A stretch of 64,000 bases of DNA from Brachionus plicatilis (lineage: Eukaryota; Rotifera; Eurotatoria; Ploima; Brachionidae). A program made the position numbers and the translations under genes. The stretch is taken from assembly GCA_010279815.1 (NCBI GenBank), contig QEOQ01000015.1:248489-312488 (forward strand), in the 5' to 3' direction. The notes below the pieces were generated by a model. The model did not search any database, was not told the origin of the DNA, and saw only the letters and a program-made list of their open reading frames with translations. Position 1 is the first letter of the stretch, and each line of letters starts with the position of its first letter. Positions 35,700 to 48,473 of the stretch are shown here, one piece after another.

Positions 35700-37720
35700 T
35701 AAAAAAAGCAAAATTCAGTTTGTCGGATTTTATTCAGAACGTCAATACATAATCATGCCCCGGTAATGTGCACTTATGGATTCAACAAAGACTTCAGACT
35801 AGACCTGACTGAAGCTGAACCACGGTTCTATATTAGCAAGGCTGACTGGGGTCTTTTTGGAAGCATATTAGACGGAATGATAACTGATATCAATAATGAA
35901 AATCTGAATGACATTAAAAGTTTTGACGAAGTTTTTTCTAACTTAATCAAAGCTTCGGCTAATAGTGCGATACCAAATTTTGCTGCCACTACGTTTAAAA
36001 GCTACCCTAGATTTATAGTCGACTAAATCAAATTGCGCCGAAAGATAAGGAAAAGGAAAAAAAAGTTGAAAAAAATAGTGAAGAGCTAAAAAATTTAAAT
36101 TGTCAGTTTAACAAGCTCACTCATCAAACTAGGGTTTCGATTAAAAAATATACAGAGAATAGATTGGCGAATTTTCTAGGTAAACTTGGCCCATACCCCG
36201 CCTCTTCTAGAACATTTTGGGCAATTATAAATAGAGCAAGATCGCAAAAGAAAGGCACAGGAATTCCGAAACTTATCCAAGATGGAAGAATTTATGAATC
36301 TGATTAAGATAAAGCAAACTTATTTGCTTCAATATTAAGTAAGACCTTTTATTCATGACCCAAAAGATACAAGAACGACTAAATAAACACAATGGCAGCA
36401 AGGTATGTGGTATCTTTTTTGATATTTCAAAAGCCTTTGATAAAGTCTGGCATGCTGGACTAATCTATAAACTAGTCTACCTGGGTGTACCTATTTATCT
36501 AGTCAGGTTCGTTAAGAACTTTTTATCGGGCAGATTTTTTAAATTCAAGATTAATAATAAGTTTAGTAGGATGTATCCCATTACTTGTTCTGTTCCTCAA
36601 GGATCAGTTTTAGGTCCACTGCTTTTTTTAGTGTACTTAGGTGATATTCAGCTCTCAAACTCAAAGCACTCTAGTTACTCAACACTTTTTGCTGATGACC
36701 TGGGGGCGATATTTTACTTTAAAAAGACAGGAAAAGTCATTAAAGTAATTAATAAGTACCCAAGTGGGCTTAAGAATTGGCTGTCTGCTTGGCGTCTGAA
36801 AATGAATGCCTCAAAATGTTGCTTTACTATTTTTTCAGGAAATGGTCGAGGTAGACTGAAAATGGATTTAAGATTGTCTGGAGACCTGATACCTTATAAT
36901 CCTAATCCTCTCTTTTTAGGAGTGACTTTCGATGAGTACTTATGTTTTAATAAGCAATTTCAAAACTTGAGAGTAAGAGCCCTAAAAAGGCTCAACATAA
37001 TAAAAATTTTTGCTCACAGCTCTTGGCACCTAAAAAAAACTACCCTCACTAGTATCTATAGAGCCTTAATTGGTTCCATGTTTGATTACTCTTTCTTTAC
37101 CGTAGCATGTATTTCTAAGACCAACTTAAAACTTGTTCAAACAGTTCAAAACAGAGCTATTAGGTGTATCTATAAGTTAAGATGGGACAGCCCAACTAGG
37201 AGTCTCTTTTCAGTTAGTAACATTTTGTTTATTAAAGAAAGATTCTTACAAATGGGTGCTAGATATATGCTAAAATGTTTCTCTTATAAAAACAGTTTCA
37301 TTAAGCTACTTGTCGAGGAATATAGTGGGTCGTGGTCTGAAAACACAGCTAAAGTATCGGTTACCTCTACTCCGGTAGGAACCTTTTTCTCTATAATTCG
37401 CATTGCGTATGCGTGTACTGTCCTAATTAGTTTATATTTAATTCTTAGCTTTTTTAAGATCTGATATGAGAACAGGATTCTCTTAAATAGTTATTTAGAA
37501 ACTATCAAATTTTTTGTCTTCTTTCTTTTCTTCTGTCTTTCTTTTTCTTTCTTAAAAAAGAAAAAAATTTATTTTTAATGATGTAATTTAAAATATGTTT
37601 GTTTGTTTTTATTATTGTTTTATTTTTTTTTAATGGGCAGAAGGAGCTTTACTTCGAATGTGCAGTATGCGCTCTTTTCGAATGTTGGCTCGAAGCCTTT
37701 TTTAATTAATTTTTAAATAA
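35700..37720 (+). mobile_element. Jockey/CR1-like LINE with RT motifs intact
   Basis: The element starts within the endonuclease end (HAPVM at about 35755, as in SDHxPV), continues through the linker (YISKADWGLFGSILDG) and reaches the RT at 36355-37464. The 3' UTR has AGAAGGAGCTTTACTTCG near 37640 and ends in A-rich sequence near 37690-37740. A junction at about 36345-36355 jumps from SILSKTF to the block before RT motif A, so RT motifs 0-2 are deleted. The 5' part is missing. Confidence 0.8.
36355..37464 (+). pseudogene. LINE reverse transcriptase domain
   Basis: The open frame has 369 codons. RT motif A is GIFFDISKAFDKVWH at about residue 19, motif B SVPQGSVLGPLLFLVYLGDI at about 78, and the catalytic motif C TLFADDLGAIF at about 108. 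Motif D is LKMNASKC at about 145, followed by the thumb region and the usual QNRAIRCIYKL downstream block. The uninterrupted frame suggests a fairly recent insertion or domain-level constraint. Without endonuclease and the first RT motifs the copy is not autonomous. Confidence 0.85.
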
Positions 37721-40472
37721 AAATAACTATTAAAAAAAAAATGTGTGAAAAATTGTGTTTGACATTTACTGTTTGATATTTTAAGACCGTAAGAAAATTT
37801 TTTTCTTTGAATTTTTTAATTGTCAAAACTAACTTTTTTCACACTTGTGAATTTTAAATAGTAATATAAATTGAACTAAGCTTACTCAGAAACGAGTGCG
37901 TGCGCGATTGAATAAATATCCAGCAAATATTCCAAGTTCTTCAAAATATGAAGTAAGACTGAATATTTGGACTGGGATTTCATTTAAGAGAGCCACGAAT
38001 TTTGCTGTAAGATACAGAGTATGAAGAAAAGCTTTTATTTTAGAATTTTTTAAGATTTTTAAGAGCAACATGTATGCAGAACTTTAAAAGGAGATATAAT
38101 CTGATTATTTGTTACCATTTGGATCTTTGAACTACGATTTACACTTTAAACATCACTAAGACAACAATTACATAAAAACTGAAAATCATAGCAGTACTGT
38201 TTAACCGCGGAGTAATACAGAATTCTCTTTAAAAAATTTCATTAATAATACAAATTCAACACTATAGCCCTGGGGTATTATGCAAGGTTTTACAGTTTAT
38301 GTTTTGCTTTTGAAAATATGTTTTTTATTTTAAATATATGTTTTTGTTAAATTTAAAAAAAAAGGGATCAGTGTATATGATAAAACCACTAAATCTGAAA
38401 AAAATAAATAATATGGATTTTTTAATTTCTAAAAACCAATTAAAAAAATAAATAAATTTATTTTTTAATCTCATTCAATTTTCAAATTAATTTTTTAAGC
38501 TGATTTCGTCTGGAAAAAAATTATTTATTATAAAATTTATTTGTAAAATAATTTAAGCATCTTTCAGCGAAAATACTTAAAATTATTTAACAAATTATGA
38601 AAAAATTTTGATTATTTCATGGAAAATTTATAATCATACTCGCGGCTTCCAAATTTTCTAAAAAACCCTTTTTACCAAATTAATCATTTTCCTTACATTT
38701 TAATCACTTAAAGATTAATATCAAAAAACACCCCAAACCTCTCTGTATAGTAAGAAACATTTAAATAAAGAATGAAATTTAAAAACATAATAAAAATAAA
38801 TTATTTTAATAAAAAATAATTATCATCATCAACATCATTATCCATATGACGACAATGATAATGATGCAGATATTTGACCATCTGAGCATTGCAAAAGCTT
38901 TTTTCAAAGCAAGCGTACCTAATCCGCTTATAATGAAAGCTTTTTTATAAAAGCACTAAAAAGTCTAGAATTAAAAATATATAGGCCATTATTTTAATTG
39001 TATTTTCAAATTAAAAATTTTAATTTAAACAAATTAAGACCAAGATTTTTTAATTAGACTTCTCTTAATCAGACTTCATAATTCATATCATTTTTATAAT
39101 TTGTTTTCTCTTACTCAACAGATGTAGAACTCTTAGACTTAAAAAATACCCTATACCTATATTCTTCACATCATTGAACGAAGTTTAAAAAGCTTTTCCA
39201 AAAATATTTAAATCTTTACAATTGATCTACATTTTTGTTTTTCCTTATTAAATTTTTGGAATCACAATCAACAATTTATGATAGATATTTTTGTTAGTTT
39301 TTGATATAGAGTGAAAATTTAATTTTAAAAAAGCGAGCTTACTTCTTTGAATTCTAATTTATTTTGATTTTGGAGTCAAGTAATTGCTTTAAACATACTT
39401 CAAAAATAATCTCCTGAATATAATACCAAAAATCATTTTAAAATTTAGAGCATAAATTCAAATTACTTTTATAAAGTATTTTTAAATGATTCAAAAATAG
39501 AAAATGTTTTTCTCGAGGAATAATGAAAAACATGTGAATCAAGTTTTTGGGAAAAATTAAATAAACTGTATTTATCGATTTTCAAAAAAATTAAAAAGTA
39601 CCAAATATCACTCTTAAGTAATAAACCAATGAATAACAAAGGCTTTAAAAATAAATAAATAAAAGTTTAATTTTTAAAATGAATGTAGACACTAATTTTA
39701 AAAATCTGATTTAATTAAAGATTTTAAGAATTTTGAATAAAGAAGAAACAGCTTTAATAGCAGACTTTATGCGTCATTTCACACTGAAAAGAACTAATTT
39801 TTTTATCAGATTCTTATTTTTATTAAATATTATTTTACCATAAAAAAATATCAATTTATTTTTTAAATGATATTTCGATTACAATAACCATACTTTAAAT
39901 TAAAGTACTAAAAAAGAATAAATAAAATTCAAGATTGATAAAATTAATTATTGTCTACAAATATTTACGCAAAAAATATTGTCTTTTTTTGGCAGTGTGA
40001 CAAAATATAGAAAGACAAAATGTAGAAAACGATTTTTTATTGGATAATAAAGAATTTACCTGAAAAAAAATCTAGAAAAAAAAATCTAGAAAAAAAAACG
40101 TAGAAAAAAAATACAGAAACAAAAGATACTATGAATAAATAGTCTAATTAATTTTATTTTAATTTTTTTTTTTGTCAATTAGTAAATTATAATGAATGAA
40201 TAATCTTAATCATTTTTTTGTACATAACAAACTTAATTTTTTACCTAATTGTAAAATGGATATTTAATTTTCATTTAATTTTCTATTAATTTTTATTTCA
40301 ATTTGTCCATGGGACTTAAACTTTAACTAAATAAATAAATAAAGTAAATTATTAATTAACCGTTTTTAATTCTAAGCTTATCTGAATCTACTTTATTTTG
40401 CTCTCTCCTGAATAATTCTACAACTTTCGGAACAGTTAAATGTTTTCTAGTGTCTAATTGAATCTAATAATA
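37721..40472. other. AT-rich gene-poor stretch
   Basis: No convincing gene. A short coding-like minus frame at 37886-38071 has no recognisable match. A microsatellite-like TCATCA/GATAAT patch lies at 38820-38870, and A-rich tandem (TCTAGAAAAAAAAA) units at 40070-40110. Confidence 0.4.
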
Positions 40473-40635
40473 CCGTATTCCCTTATTCGATAATGCAGCG
40501 CCACAACCTAGAACACATCATTGGCGCAAGCGCTATACTAAATCTCGCCCATGTTAAATTCAACTTAACTTGTGTTGCATGCGCCAAAACCGTATTTCGG
40601 GTTGTGGCGCTGCATTATCGAACAAGGGAATACGG
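40473..40635. mobile_element. 163-bp MITE with 37-bp inverted ends
   Basis: TA-flanked. The left end CCGTATTCCCTTATTCGATA and following AATGCAGCGCCACAACC is matched by the inverted right end with one mismatch over 37 bp. The interior is less AT-rich than the surroundings and has no ORF. TA flanks are compatible with a mariner-type or other TA-targeting transposase. Confidence 0.85.
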
Positions 40636-41890
40636 TAAAATAAATAAATAAATAAAATTTTCTATATTTTTTTCATTTAGTCCTAGTCTATATTTTGTCT
40701 TCCTCCCCTTTTTTTCAATTGCATGTTTTAATTTTACGTTTCTTAATTTTTTTTCTCAGCATCAACCTCTTTTTAGATTCTATTGTCTTCATCAGCTTTT
40801 ACTAATTCATTTTTTTTTTTCAAATGATTATTTGTTTATAAAAAGTATTGAATGAAATTTAGTTTATCTAGTGGAACATTTTTGATTGTGTGAATATTTT
40901 ATATAACTGTTGTTTTTATATTTACAGTTTACTAAGGTCATAAAAATGCTCTTTTTAATTTTTAAAATGAGTAAGCATTTTTTTACTCGAATAAAATTCT
41001 AATAAATTCAAAGTAAATTATTTTAAATCATATAAAAATAATATTAATTAGAGCCATCATCAGATATAAATGAAATTCACGATTGCCAAATCATAGGACA
41101 GTAAATGTTCGTACTTATCTTTATATAATTTATTAGCTTCAACTTTTTCAAATAAAATCGGTTTTATGTGAATTATTTATTGAGTTGTTTTTTATTTCTG
41201 TTTTTTTTTTAAATTGATCTAAAATTTTATCATAAAACAACATTTGACGTAAAACCTTAAATTTCATCAAAAAACAACTATTCGTAAAGAAACACTGCTT
41301 CATAGGTTCAATTTTTTTACATTTGACTTATCAAAATAATAATAAAAGTAAAATCTACAATTCCTCTCTAAATAAAAATGTTGAAGTTGGACGCAATTTT
41401 CATAAACCAGGAAATTTTTTTTTTAATTTTTTTCTTCAATTTTTTCATTTTTTTAACTTCAATAGCTGTAAGAAAATTTTGTTAAATCTAAGCCTTTTTT
41501 TTTGGTCAAAAATAAATATCTAAAAATTTAATTTAAAAAAATAAATACCAACGTCATCATTTCTTCTAGATACGCACAATCCGAAATTCTAAAAAATTTC
41601 TTAACTAACAAACTACAGTTTCTAGATTGAAATTAGAGTTTGACGAAAAAAGTGATACATGATGGTGATATTGGCAGTGATTAATTTTATTTTTTTGAAA
41701 TTCAAGACTAGATATTTTTCGAACATAAATATTTATTTTTTAGGATAAAAATGTTTAAAAAATTAATTTAATCTTTGATTTTTAGATATAATACAGATCC
41801 TGAAATATTATTCCTTGGGGATGATTTGATCCAAAAAGGAGTAGAAAAATTCTCTTATAAAAATAAAAGAAAGAGTTTAAAATTTTCAAA
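40636..41890. other. Upstream region of the GPCR gene
   Basis: AT-rich. TCTATATTTTGTCTTCCT near 40687 is partly complementary to GACAAAATATAGAAAGAC near 40000, hinting at an older foldback around the MITE. No gene seen. Confidence 0.3.
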
Positions 41891-42928
41891 ATGATTTTTC
41901 TGAATTCAACGCCACCAATTGAGGTACAAGAGACAAAAATTAAAATAGACGAATTGATATTCGCAGGACTAGCTCTAATCGGAACCATTACTTCAGCAAT
42001 AAACATAATCATATTCCTAAAGCTAAGACTAAAAGACAATGTTTACAAATACTATTTGATCTCATCAATTGTGGATTTTTTCTACATGTTTATAATCTCT
42101 TTTTACGCTCTGATTGCTTGTGGTACTCCATGCGACTTGATGAATGGTGCCAGTTTCATTAAAATGGCGTATATAATAGTTCTGGATGACTATTTGACCA
42201 GCTGCTTGGCGATTTATAACATCTTAATCGAACTTTTTATAACTATCCAGAGATATTTTCTAATTGCTAAACGCAGGACTTTGCAGAAGCTAAAACCTCT
42301 TAAAATAATGGTACTAGTTGCCATTGTTTCTTTAGTTTTTTATTCGCCAGTTTTGTGTCTGAAAAAAATAACCTATTCTGACCAAAACGGTTATCAGACT
42401 GTCTATTCTAAATTTGGAAATTCCGAAGCCGGTCGAATAATTCCAATTTTTTTGTCAACAATTCGCCTATTCATAGGCTCGTTTATTTTGTTAATTGTAA
42501 ATTCATTTACCGTAATTAAGTTCAAAGAGTATCTTAAGGAAAAAAATCTGATCAAAGTGTCGGAGTTTAGTTCGAACAATATCAACATGGAAGCAAAACA
42601 AAATTGGGCTCCAAGAGAAAAAGTGGAAAATAGAGCAAAAAAGAATGTCACACAAATGGTTATTTTGATAGCCTTTAATTATTCGTTTGGAACAATTCCC
42701 TATGCCATGTATTACGGCCTGCATGAGTTGCTCCAGACAAGGAATAGCTTTATAGATTATACATTGTGTGCCATTGGCAACGCCGGTCTGCGTTTGCTAA
42801 TCATTTTTAAAATTATTGTATTCTTTAGATACAATAAAGTCTATAGAAACAATTTTAGAATTTTTCGGGGAAAGTTGACCAAAAAGTGCTCTTTTCATGT
42901 TGATCAAAAACTTTGTGTCAAATTATAA
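41891..42928 (+). CDS. Rhodopsin-like G protein-coupled receptor, divergent
   Basis: Single-exon gene of 345 codons with seven hydrophobic segments near residues 22-46, 56-78, 95-120, 138-158, 188-212, 255-278 and 290-315. The start has an N-glycosylation site (NST at residues 5-7). After the third span the usual E/DRY is IQRYF; the seventh span (AGLRLLIIFKIIVFF) lacks NPxxY. Intracellular loop 3 is basic (REKVENRAKKN), as expected for G-protein coupling. The overall look is that of invertebrate peptide-type class A receptors, but no ligand can be inferred. The ATG follows a run of A, and an AATAAA overlaps the end of the gene. Confidence 0.72.
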   Translation: MIFLNSTPPIEVQETKIKIDELIFAGLALIGTITSAINIIIFLKLRLKDNVYKYYLISSIVDFFYMFIISFYALIACGTPCDLMNGASFIKMAYIIVLDDYLTSCLAIYNILIELFITIQRYFLIAKRRTLQKLKPLKIMVLVAIVSLVFYSPVLCLKKITYSDQNGYQTVYSKFGNSEAGRIIPIFLSTIRLFIGSFILLIVNSFTVIKFKEYLKEKNLIKVSEFSSNNINMEAKQNWAPREKVENRAKKNVTQMVILIAFNYSFGTIPYAMYYGLHELLQTRNSFIDYTLCAIGNAGLRLLIIFKIIVFFRYNKVYRNNFRIFRGKLTKKCSFHVDQKLCVKL

Positions 42929-42933
42929 ATAAA
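42928..42933 (+). promoter_or_regulatory. AATAAA polyadenylation signal
   Basis: Hexamer overlapping the last base of the GPCR stop codon; unusually close for a functional signal. Confidence 0.25.
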
Positions 42934-43231
42934 TGTTATAGTAAAAAATTTTATTTGAGTTTTAGTCATGGTCTCTAAATTAAAATTTAAGATTTTATAA
43001 ATTTTTGTCTTTGAATTGAAATGGTGAATAAAAAATAAGCTTGGATAGAAATATTTTTTATTTAAACTATTTTTAATAAATAATTCAATTTAATGAAATA
43101 AAATATTAGTATTTTTTTTATGATTTGAAGTAAATTTTGAATGGCTTTACCTAGCCTTTATACACAGAACACTAGCAAAACACTATAAATAGTATAAGCT
43201 CATATTTTTAAAATTTTTACTTAATTTTTTT

Positions 43232-43485
43232 CAGAATTGTTAAAAAGTCCCAAAAAAATTTCAAGTCCGGACATTTTTGTTTTTAAATTTGCTAGATCAG
43301 ACTTCATATCAAAAAATTAATATACTCTTGAGTTGTCTAATGCAATAGATTTGGCAAATATCAGAATTTACTTGCAATTTTAGCATAAATGTTTTCAAAA
43401 TTCTTCTTCAATATTCAAAATTTTTAAGTGATTACTCGGTCTTTAACTTTGAAAAAAAAATGTCAAGACTTGGACTTGACTTTAT
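43232..43485. mobile_element. Truncated copy of the CAGAGTTG hAT MITE
   Basis: Begins CAGAATTGTTAAAAAGTCCC and runs through the interior shared with 60675-60967 (TCAAAAAATTAATATACTCT and the TTGTCTAATGCAATAGA block). It stops at GACTTGGACTTGACTTTA without the final AAACAACTCTG. Absent from the inverted block-A copy. Confidence 0.65.
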
Positions 43486-44147
43486 GGTAAATAGATTTAT
43501 CGAATTTAATAAAATAGTTTTTAAAATTTTTTTAACAATATTTTGCAACACATACTATTAAATTAATCAATACTAAATATCAACTCAACTTGAAATATTT
43601 TTTAGTCTATAAAGTTGAATTGATTTACATTTTATAAACTTGGTTAAAATGTCTTAAAAATCGTTTTTTTCTCGACTTGCTGTTAAATCGACACTGAAAA
43701 TTCTCTTTTCTAATATTAACACTATTTCATTTTTTTATTGCATAAAAAATGCCAACTATGAAATTATTTTAAATTTTAACTTGTCAATTTTATTATATTG
43801 AATTTATTTTTTTTTGCAACAAATTTCAATTTCAAATATAATATTAGATTTATTTAGACTGTTAATTATTTAAGAATAATATTTTCTTGGATTGAAATCG
43901 AATTTTAAAAAAATAAATAAAAATTAAACATTCAATAAGAACAAAAATTTATTTAAATTAAACATTTAGTGGCAAAACCAAACTAGAATAAAAATTAAAA
44001 TCCAGAAATTAAAAAAAATTTGACCTTAAAAAGAACACCAAATAGAAAAGACTTTTTAATGAAGAAAAGAATTTAAAAAAAAACACGAGAAAAAATATTA
44101 CGAAGATAGCAGTATAATTGAAGAAGAAAAAGTATTACATTAAAAAA

Positions 44148-44684
44148 TTAAAATTTAGAGTCCATCAAAATTCTATCTCGCTTTTGTGTCTTGAATTTTT
44201 TGCAATACGTAATTGTGTGTGCATTTTCACCTGATTGACCACAAGCTGGACAAATATACTCTTTCAGCAATGGACAAGTCACTCGTCCTTGAATATTCTT
44301 GATTGAATGAGATTTGTAAATGTGTTCAGGTTCTCCATTTGTCTTACAGAATGTGCATATTATTTGTTTGCTTGGATTCTTTTGCAAAATGCGAGCACTT
44401 TTGGTAGCATATTTTGCCAAATCAAATTTGATCAGTTCAGATGGTCTCATTTTACATTGATTATTTGGGATGAAATTCTCTTGGGAATAAAAACTGTTTG
44501 AGACAGTAGATGAAGACAGAGATGAGTCAACTGAAGAATTTGGTGACACTGAACAAGAATTGTTAGCTTTTCTTATTTGACTTGAATTGAAAAGATGTTC
44601 GCTTGTGATGATCGAGTCAACAAATTGCTGTAAGCCAAGTACCAAACTAATACTGCTGTTGTTGCTTTTGCTAATGTATTCCAT
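44148..44684 (-). CDS. nanos: Nanos homolog, copy 1
   Basis: Germline RNA-regulatory protein that, with Pumilio and CCR4-NOT, represses mRNAs. It has 178 codons in one exon. The C-terminal nanos zinc finger spans about residues 109-159 and has the exact spacing C-x2-C-x12-H-x10-C then C-x2-C-x7-H-x4-C, with CTFCKTNGEPEH, RVTCPLLKEYICPACG and NAHTITYC. The N-terminal 100 residues are serine/asparagine-rich, as in other nanos proteins. The start is followed by MEYISKS in both copies. It differs from copy 2 at about five residues and ends earlier, at KF-stop, because of a one-base difference in a T-run. It lies in inverted-duplication block A. Confidence 0.93.
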   Translation of the reverse strand: MEYISKSNNSSISLVLGLQQFVDSIITSEHLFNSSQIRKANNSCSVSPNSSVDSSLSSSTVSNSFYSQENFIPNNQCKMRPSELIKFDLAKYATKSARILQKNPSKQIICTFCKTNGEPEHIYKSHSIKNIQGRVTCPLLKEYICPACGQSGENAHTITYCKKFKTQKRDRILMDSKF

Positions 44685-44769
44685 TGCTAATTTTTTTTAT
44701 TTTATTTTAGTTAATTAAATTAATTGTTAATTGTTTCAAATTTTGTTGCTACTAATCTCAGCAATTGAA

Positions 44770-44783
44770 GAGTATAAATACTC
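44770..44783 (-). promoter_or_regulatory. Possible TATA-type element upstream of nanos copy 1
   Basis: A self-complementary GAGTATTTATACTC lies 86 bp upstream of the ATG and is conserved in copy 2. Conservation may only reflect the duplication. Confidence 0.25.
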
Positions 44784-45055
44784 AGGCAATTAATTAGAAT
44801 AGATAACTAGGTGTGAATATTGTACTCTCTTCCAGATTTTTAATCAAAGAATTAAAGATGCGTACCTTTTAGTACAGGAAATTCAATGTTTTGTTTCGGT
44901 TGAAACAAATGTTGTTCCGAACATCCTTTTTTCCATGACATAATTGATCCTTTACCAAGATCTCAACTTCCCAAGTTATTTTTATTTTTTTGTTAAGTCA
45001 CAGCTAGGTTTTAATGAAATGTAATGCGGTCGTATTGAACTCAATGTACCTGGCC

Positions 45056-45400
45056 AGAATTCTGGCCAGTTTCAGAATTTGTATAAAAATATATAGGTTA
45101 AGGGGTTTGCAAAAAATTAGTCCCCCAAAAAATTAAAAAAGTCAAAATTTTCCGATTTTATCCGAAAATTTCAAGATAACCAGCTCCGAATATAGAGCAT
45201 TAAATTCTCTATCAGAAAATGTGTCGATCGAGTAGATTCGATTGATTAAATTCTGAGATAAAAAAGCTTAAATAAGATATACTTTATATAAGGCTGTAAA
45301 GATTCAGACCCCCCTAGCCAAAAAAAAAAATTTTTGACCCCGCCTAAAATTTTGGCTATACCTAGGTTTTCATATAGTTATAGCTTGGGTAAAACTAAAG
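45056..45400. other. Junction region between block A and the LamG exon
   Basis: No coding sequence. Block A ends within GGCCAGAATTCTGGCCAG, a short palindrome at 45051-45068, next to the duplication breakpoint. Confidence 0.5.
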
Positions 45401-45817
45401 AATTATTTAAAATGGCAACGTTTGTTAGATTTTGGTAATGGAAGAGAAAAGGATAATGTTTGCTTAAGTCTTTCAAAATCAAATTCGGAGCCAAATGTTT
45501 CCATTGCTATTTTCAATGGAAATAATCATGTATCTTTAACTACCAATTTTTTAAAATTGAATGAATGGTATCAACTAAGCTTCAAGCTAGAAAACAGTAT
45601 CGTTTCAATTTTTTTTAATGATGTTAAAATGGCGAGTTCAGAAATAAACATTTCAGGGGCTAAGAGCGTTATTAGAAATAAAAATTATTTTGGTAAATCC
45701 AATTGGAATGAACATCAGTATGAGGAAGGTCAATTTGAATTAGATGAAGTGAAATTTTTTGACAAAGGATTACTTGATTCAGAAATTGAAAGCGAATTTA
45801 AAAGAGACTATCATTGA
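45401..45817 (+). CDS. LamG-like (concanavalin-type) domain exon, 5' part missing
   Basis: A terminal exon of 138 codons plus stop after an acceptor-like AAAG at 45397-45400. KWQRLLDFGNGREKDNVCLS near the start, NEWYQLSFKLENSIVSIFFND in the middle and FELDEVKFFDKGLLDSEIES near the end follow the strand order of LamG/pentraxin-like jelly-roll domains (Laminin_G_3 type). These bind sugars or proteins outside the cell. Upstream exons and a signal peptide are not found before block A starts 345 bp away, so the gene may have been cut by the duplication, or may have further exons beyond it. Confidence 0.68.
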   Translation, partial: NYLKWQRLLDFGNGREKDNVCLSLSKSNSEPNVSIAIFNGNNHVSLTTNFLKLNEWYQLSFKLENSIVSIFFNDVKMASSEINISGAKSVIRNKNYFGKSNWNEHQYEEGQFELDEVKFFDKGLLDSEIESEFKRDYH

Positions 45818-46443
45818 TTAACCAAATAATGATGAAAATATTGTGTAATTTATATATTTGTAACATTATTTGATTAATAATGTTAACAATTTTTTTAGAT
45901 CAAAACTAATAAACAATGAATAAAAATTCAAATTAAAAAAACAAAATTTTTAAAATCATATTCACGAAAGTTAAAATACCTATTCATTAAATATTTTTAA
46001 AAAATATTTTTTTCATAAAAAATCATTTCAAGTTTTTATCTTGATGACATTCTTTGGCGTTTAAGTCAAATGATATTTAATGATTTATTATTATTCAAAA
46101 CATTTATCGACTAAAAATAAATCTAATCAAAATTAAATTTAATTATGCCCTTTAATTTTAAAAATATTTCTGTTAAACTGTGTAAAAAATTCAAAAATGT
46201 TTTGTTTTTCTTTTCTTTTCTTGTTCGCTCTAAACTCGGTCCCATGATCAAAATATTTTAAATTATTAAAAGTGTATATTTAAGCAAAAATAAAAAATAA
46301 AAAATTGTTTACAGCATAATTTAAAATATAATTTACTTTCAGCGAGCAATAGCAAACTAAAGTATAAGTTAAAGAAAAAATATTTAGAAAAAATTTAAAA
46401 ATTTTTCCTTTTCAAAAATTTTAAAGAAACATACTTTATCGAG
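45818..46443. other. Spacer between the LamG exon and RagA
   Basis: AT-rich, no gene recognised; it should hold the RagA promoter. Confidence 0.35.
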
Positions 46444-47410
<967 letters not shown>

Positions 47411-48473
47411 GTAAGAAAATCCTAAATTTAGTTGAAATTGTTCACAAATCACCAAATCTTTGCGAGAAATATAAAAGATTCAATCTTTTATATTTATGTT
47501 ATAGGTTTTTAAAAGTTCCAAAAAAATTTTTTTAGGCACTTTACAGCAGTGACGGTGCCAGGGTTTTGAATTGTTGGGAAAATTGCTGGGAATACTGAAC
47601 TTGGGAAAAGGTGGCAAAAAAAGAATTAATAAAAATTAATCTATAAAGGTTTCTTAAAAAATCAAAATACGTTGGATTTAGACATTATATATTTTAAAGT
47701 AATTCAAAAATTTATAATTAAATATTTATTATATGTTCTTTCGGTAGTGCAAAGTTGAGCAAAAAATTTTAACCAGGATCAGAGTAATTTTTATTTAACG
47801 TTAAAATATTTTATCTAAAGCATTGAAGCAATTTTTTTGTTTGGAAAAATTTTTTCAATTTTAAGATAAACTAAATTTAATTTCTCGGCAATAATTGTGC
47901 AAATTTCATTCAATGTAAAACTATTTAATTAAATCATACCATTAAATTTGTCAAGAAAAATTTGAAAATGCATAGTTTGTGTCAAGATTTAAATTTTTCC
48001 AGAAACGAAACATAGCGTGCAAAGTATTAATACCATGGTTATTAAATTATGACTCAATATAAAAATTTCTCAAATTTTACCTAAAATTTAGACTACAGTT
48101 TAATTAGATAGTTTTCGTTGGTCAAATTAAAAAAAATAATAAAATTTAATTTTTTTAAATCAAAAAAGTGTTAGGTTTCACTGAAAAAAAACTCGCTTCA
48201 AAAAAATTGCTTTGCTTTCAATTCAGAGTTTGATAAAAGCTATTCACTTTGTATTCTTTTCGGCATCTTGAAGTTTAGGATCAAAAAAATCAGATCAAAT
48301 AGTATTTTTTTTATAACTTTTGAATGGTACTTGATTAAATCTCTTTGCAAAATGCTAAATAATGCAAAATACATGCTGAATATTGTGTGAGGCTCTGCAA
48401 AAACTCTGTTATTTTGCAGGAAAATGCATGTCATTAAAAAGTATTTAATTCAAGTTCGTAATTTAATTGCAGA
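47411..48473. other. Downstream of RagA; transposon end near 47549
   Basis: CAGTGACGGTGCCAGGG at about 47549 looks like a hAT-type terminus, but no partner end is seen. No RagA exon is found. A repeat related to 51730-51960 starts near 48330. Confidence 0.4.

Larger units (their letters stand above)
43150..45055. repeat. Inverted duplication block A (left copy)
   Basis: The reverse complement of this block recurs at 61471-63185. The outer limit lies in ACACAGAACACTAGCAAAAC (about 43162), paired with 63157-63176. The inner limit lies at GTACCTGGCCAG (about 45047), paired with CTGGCCAGGTAC at 61472. The block contains a whole nanos gene with about 370 bp of upstream sequence. The left copy carries an extra truncated hAT MITE at 43232-43485 that the right copy lacks. 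Confidence 0.9.
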
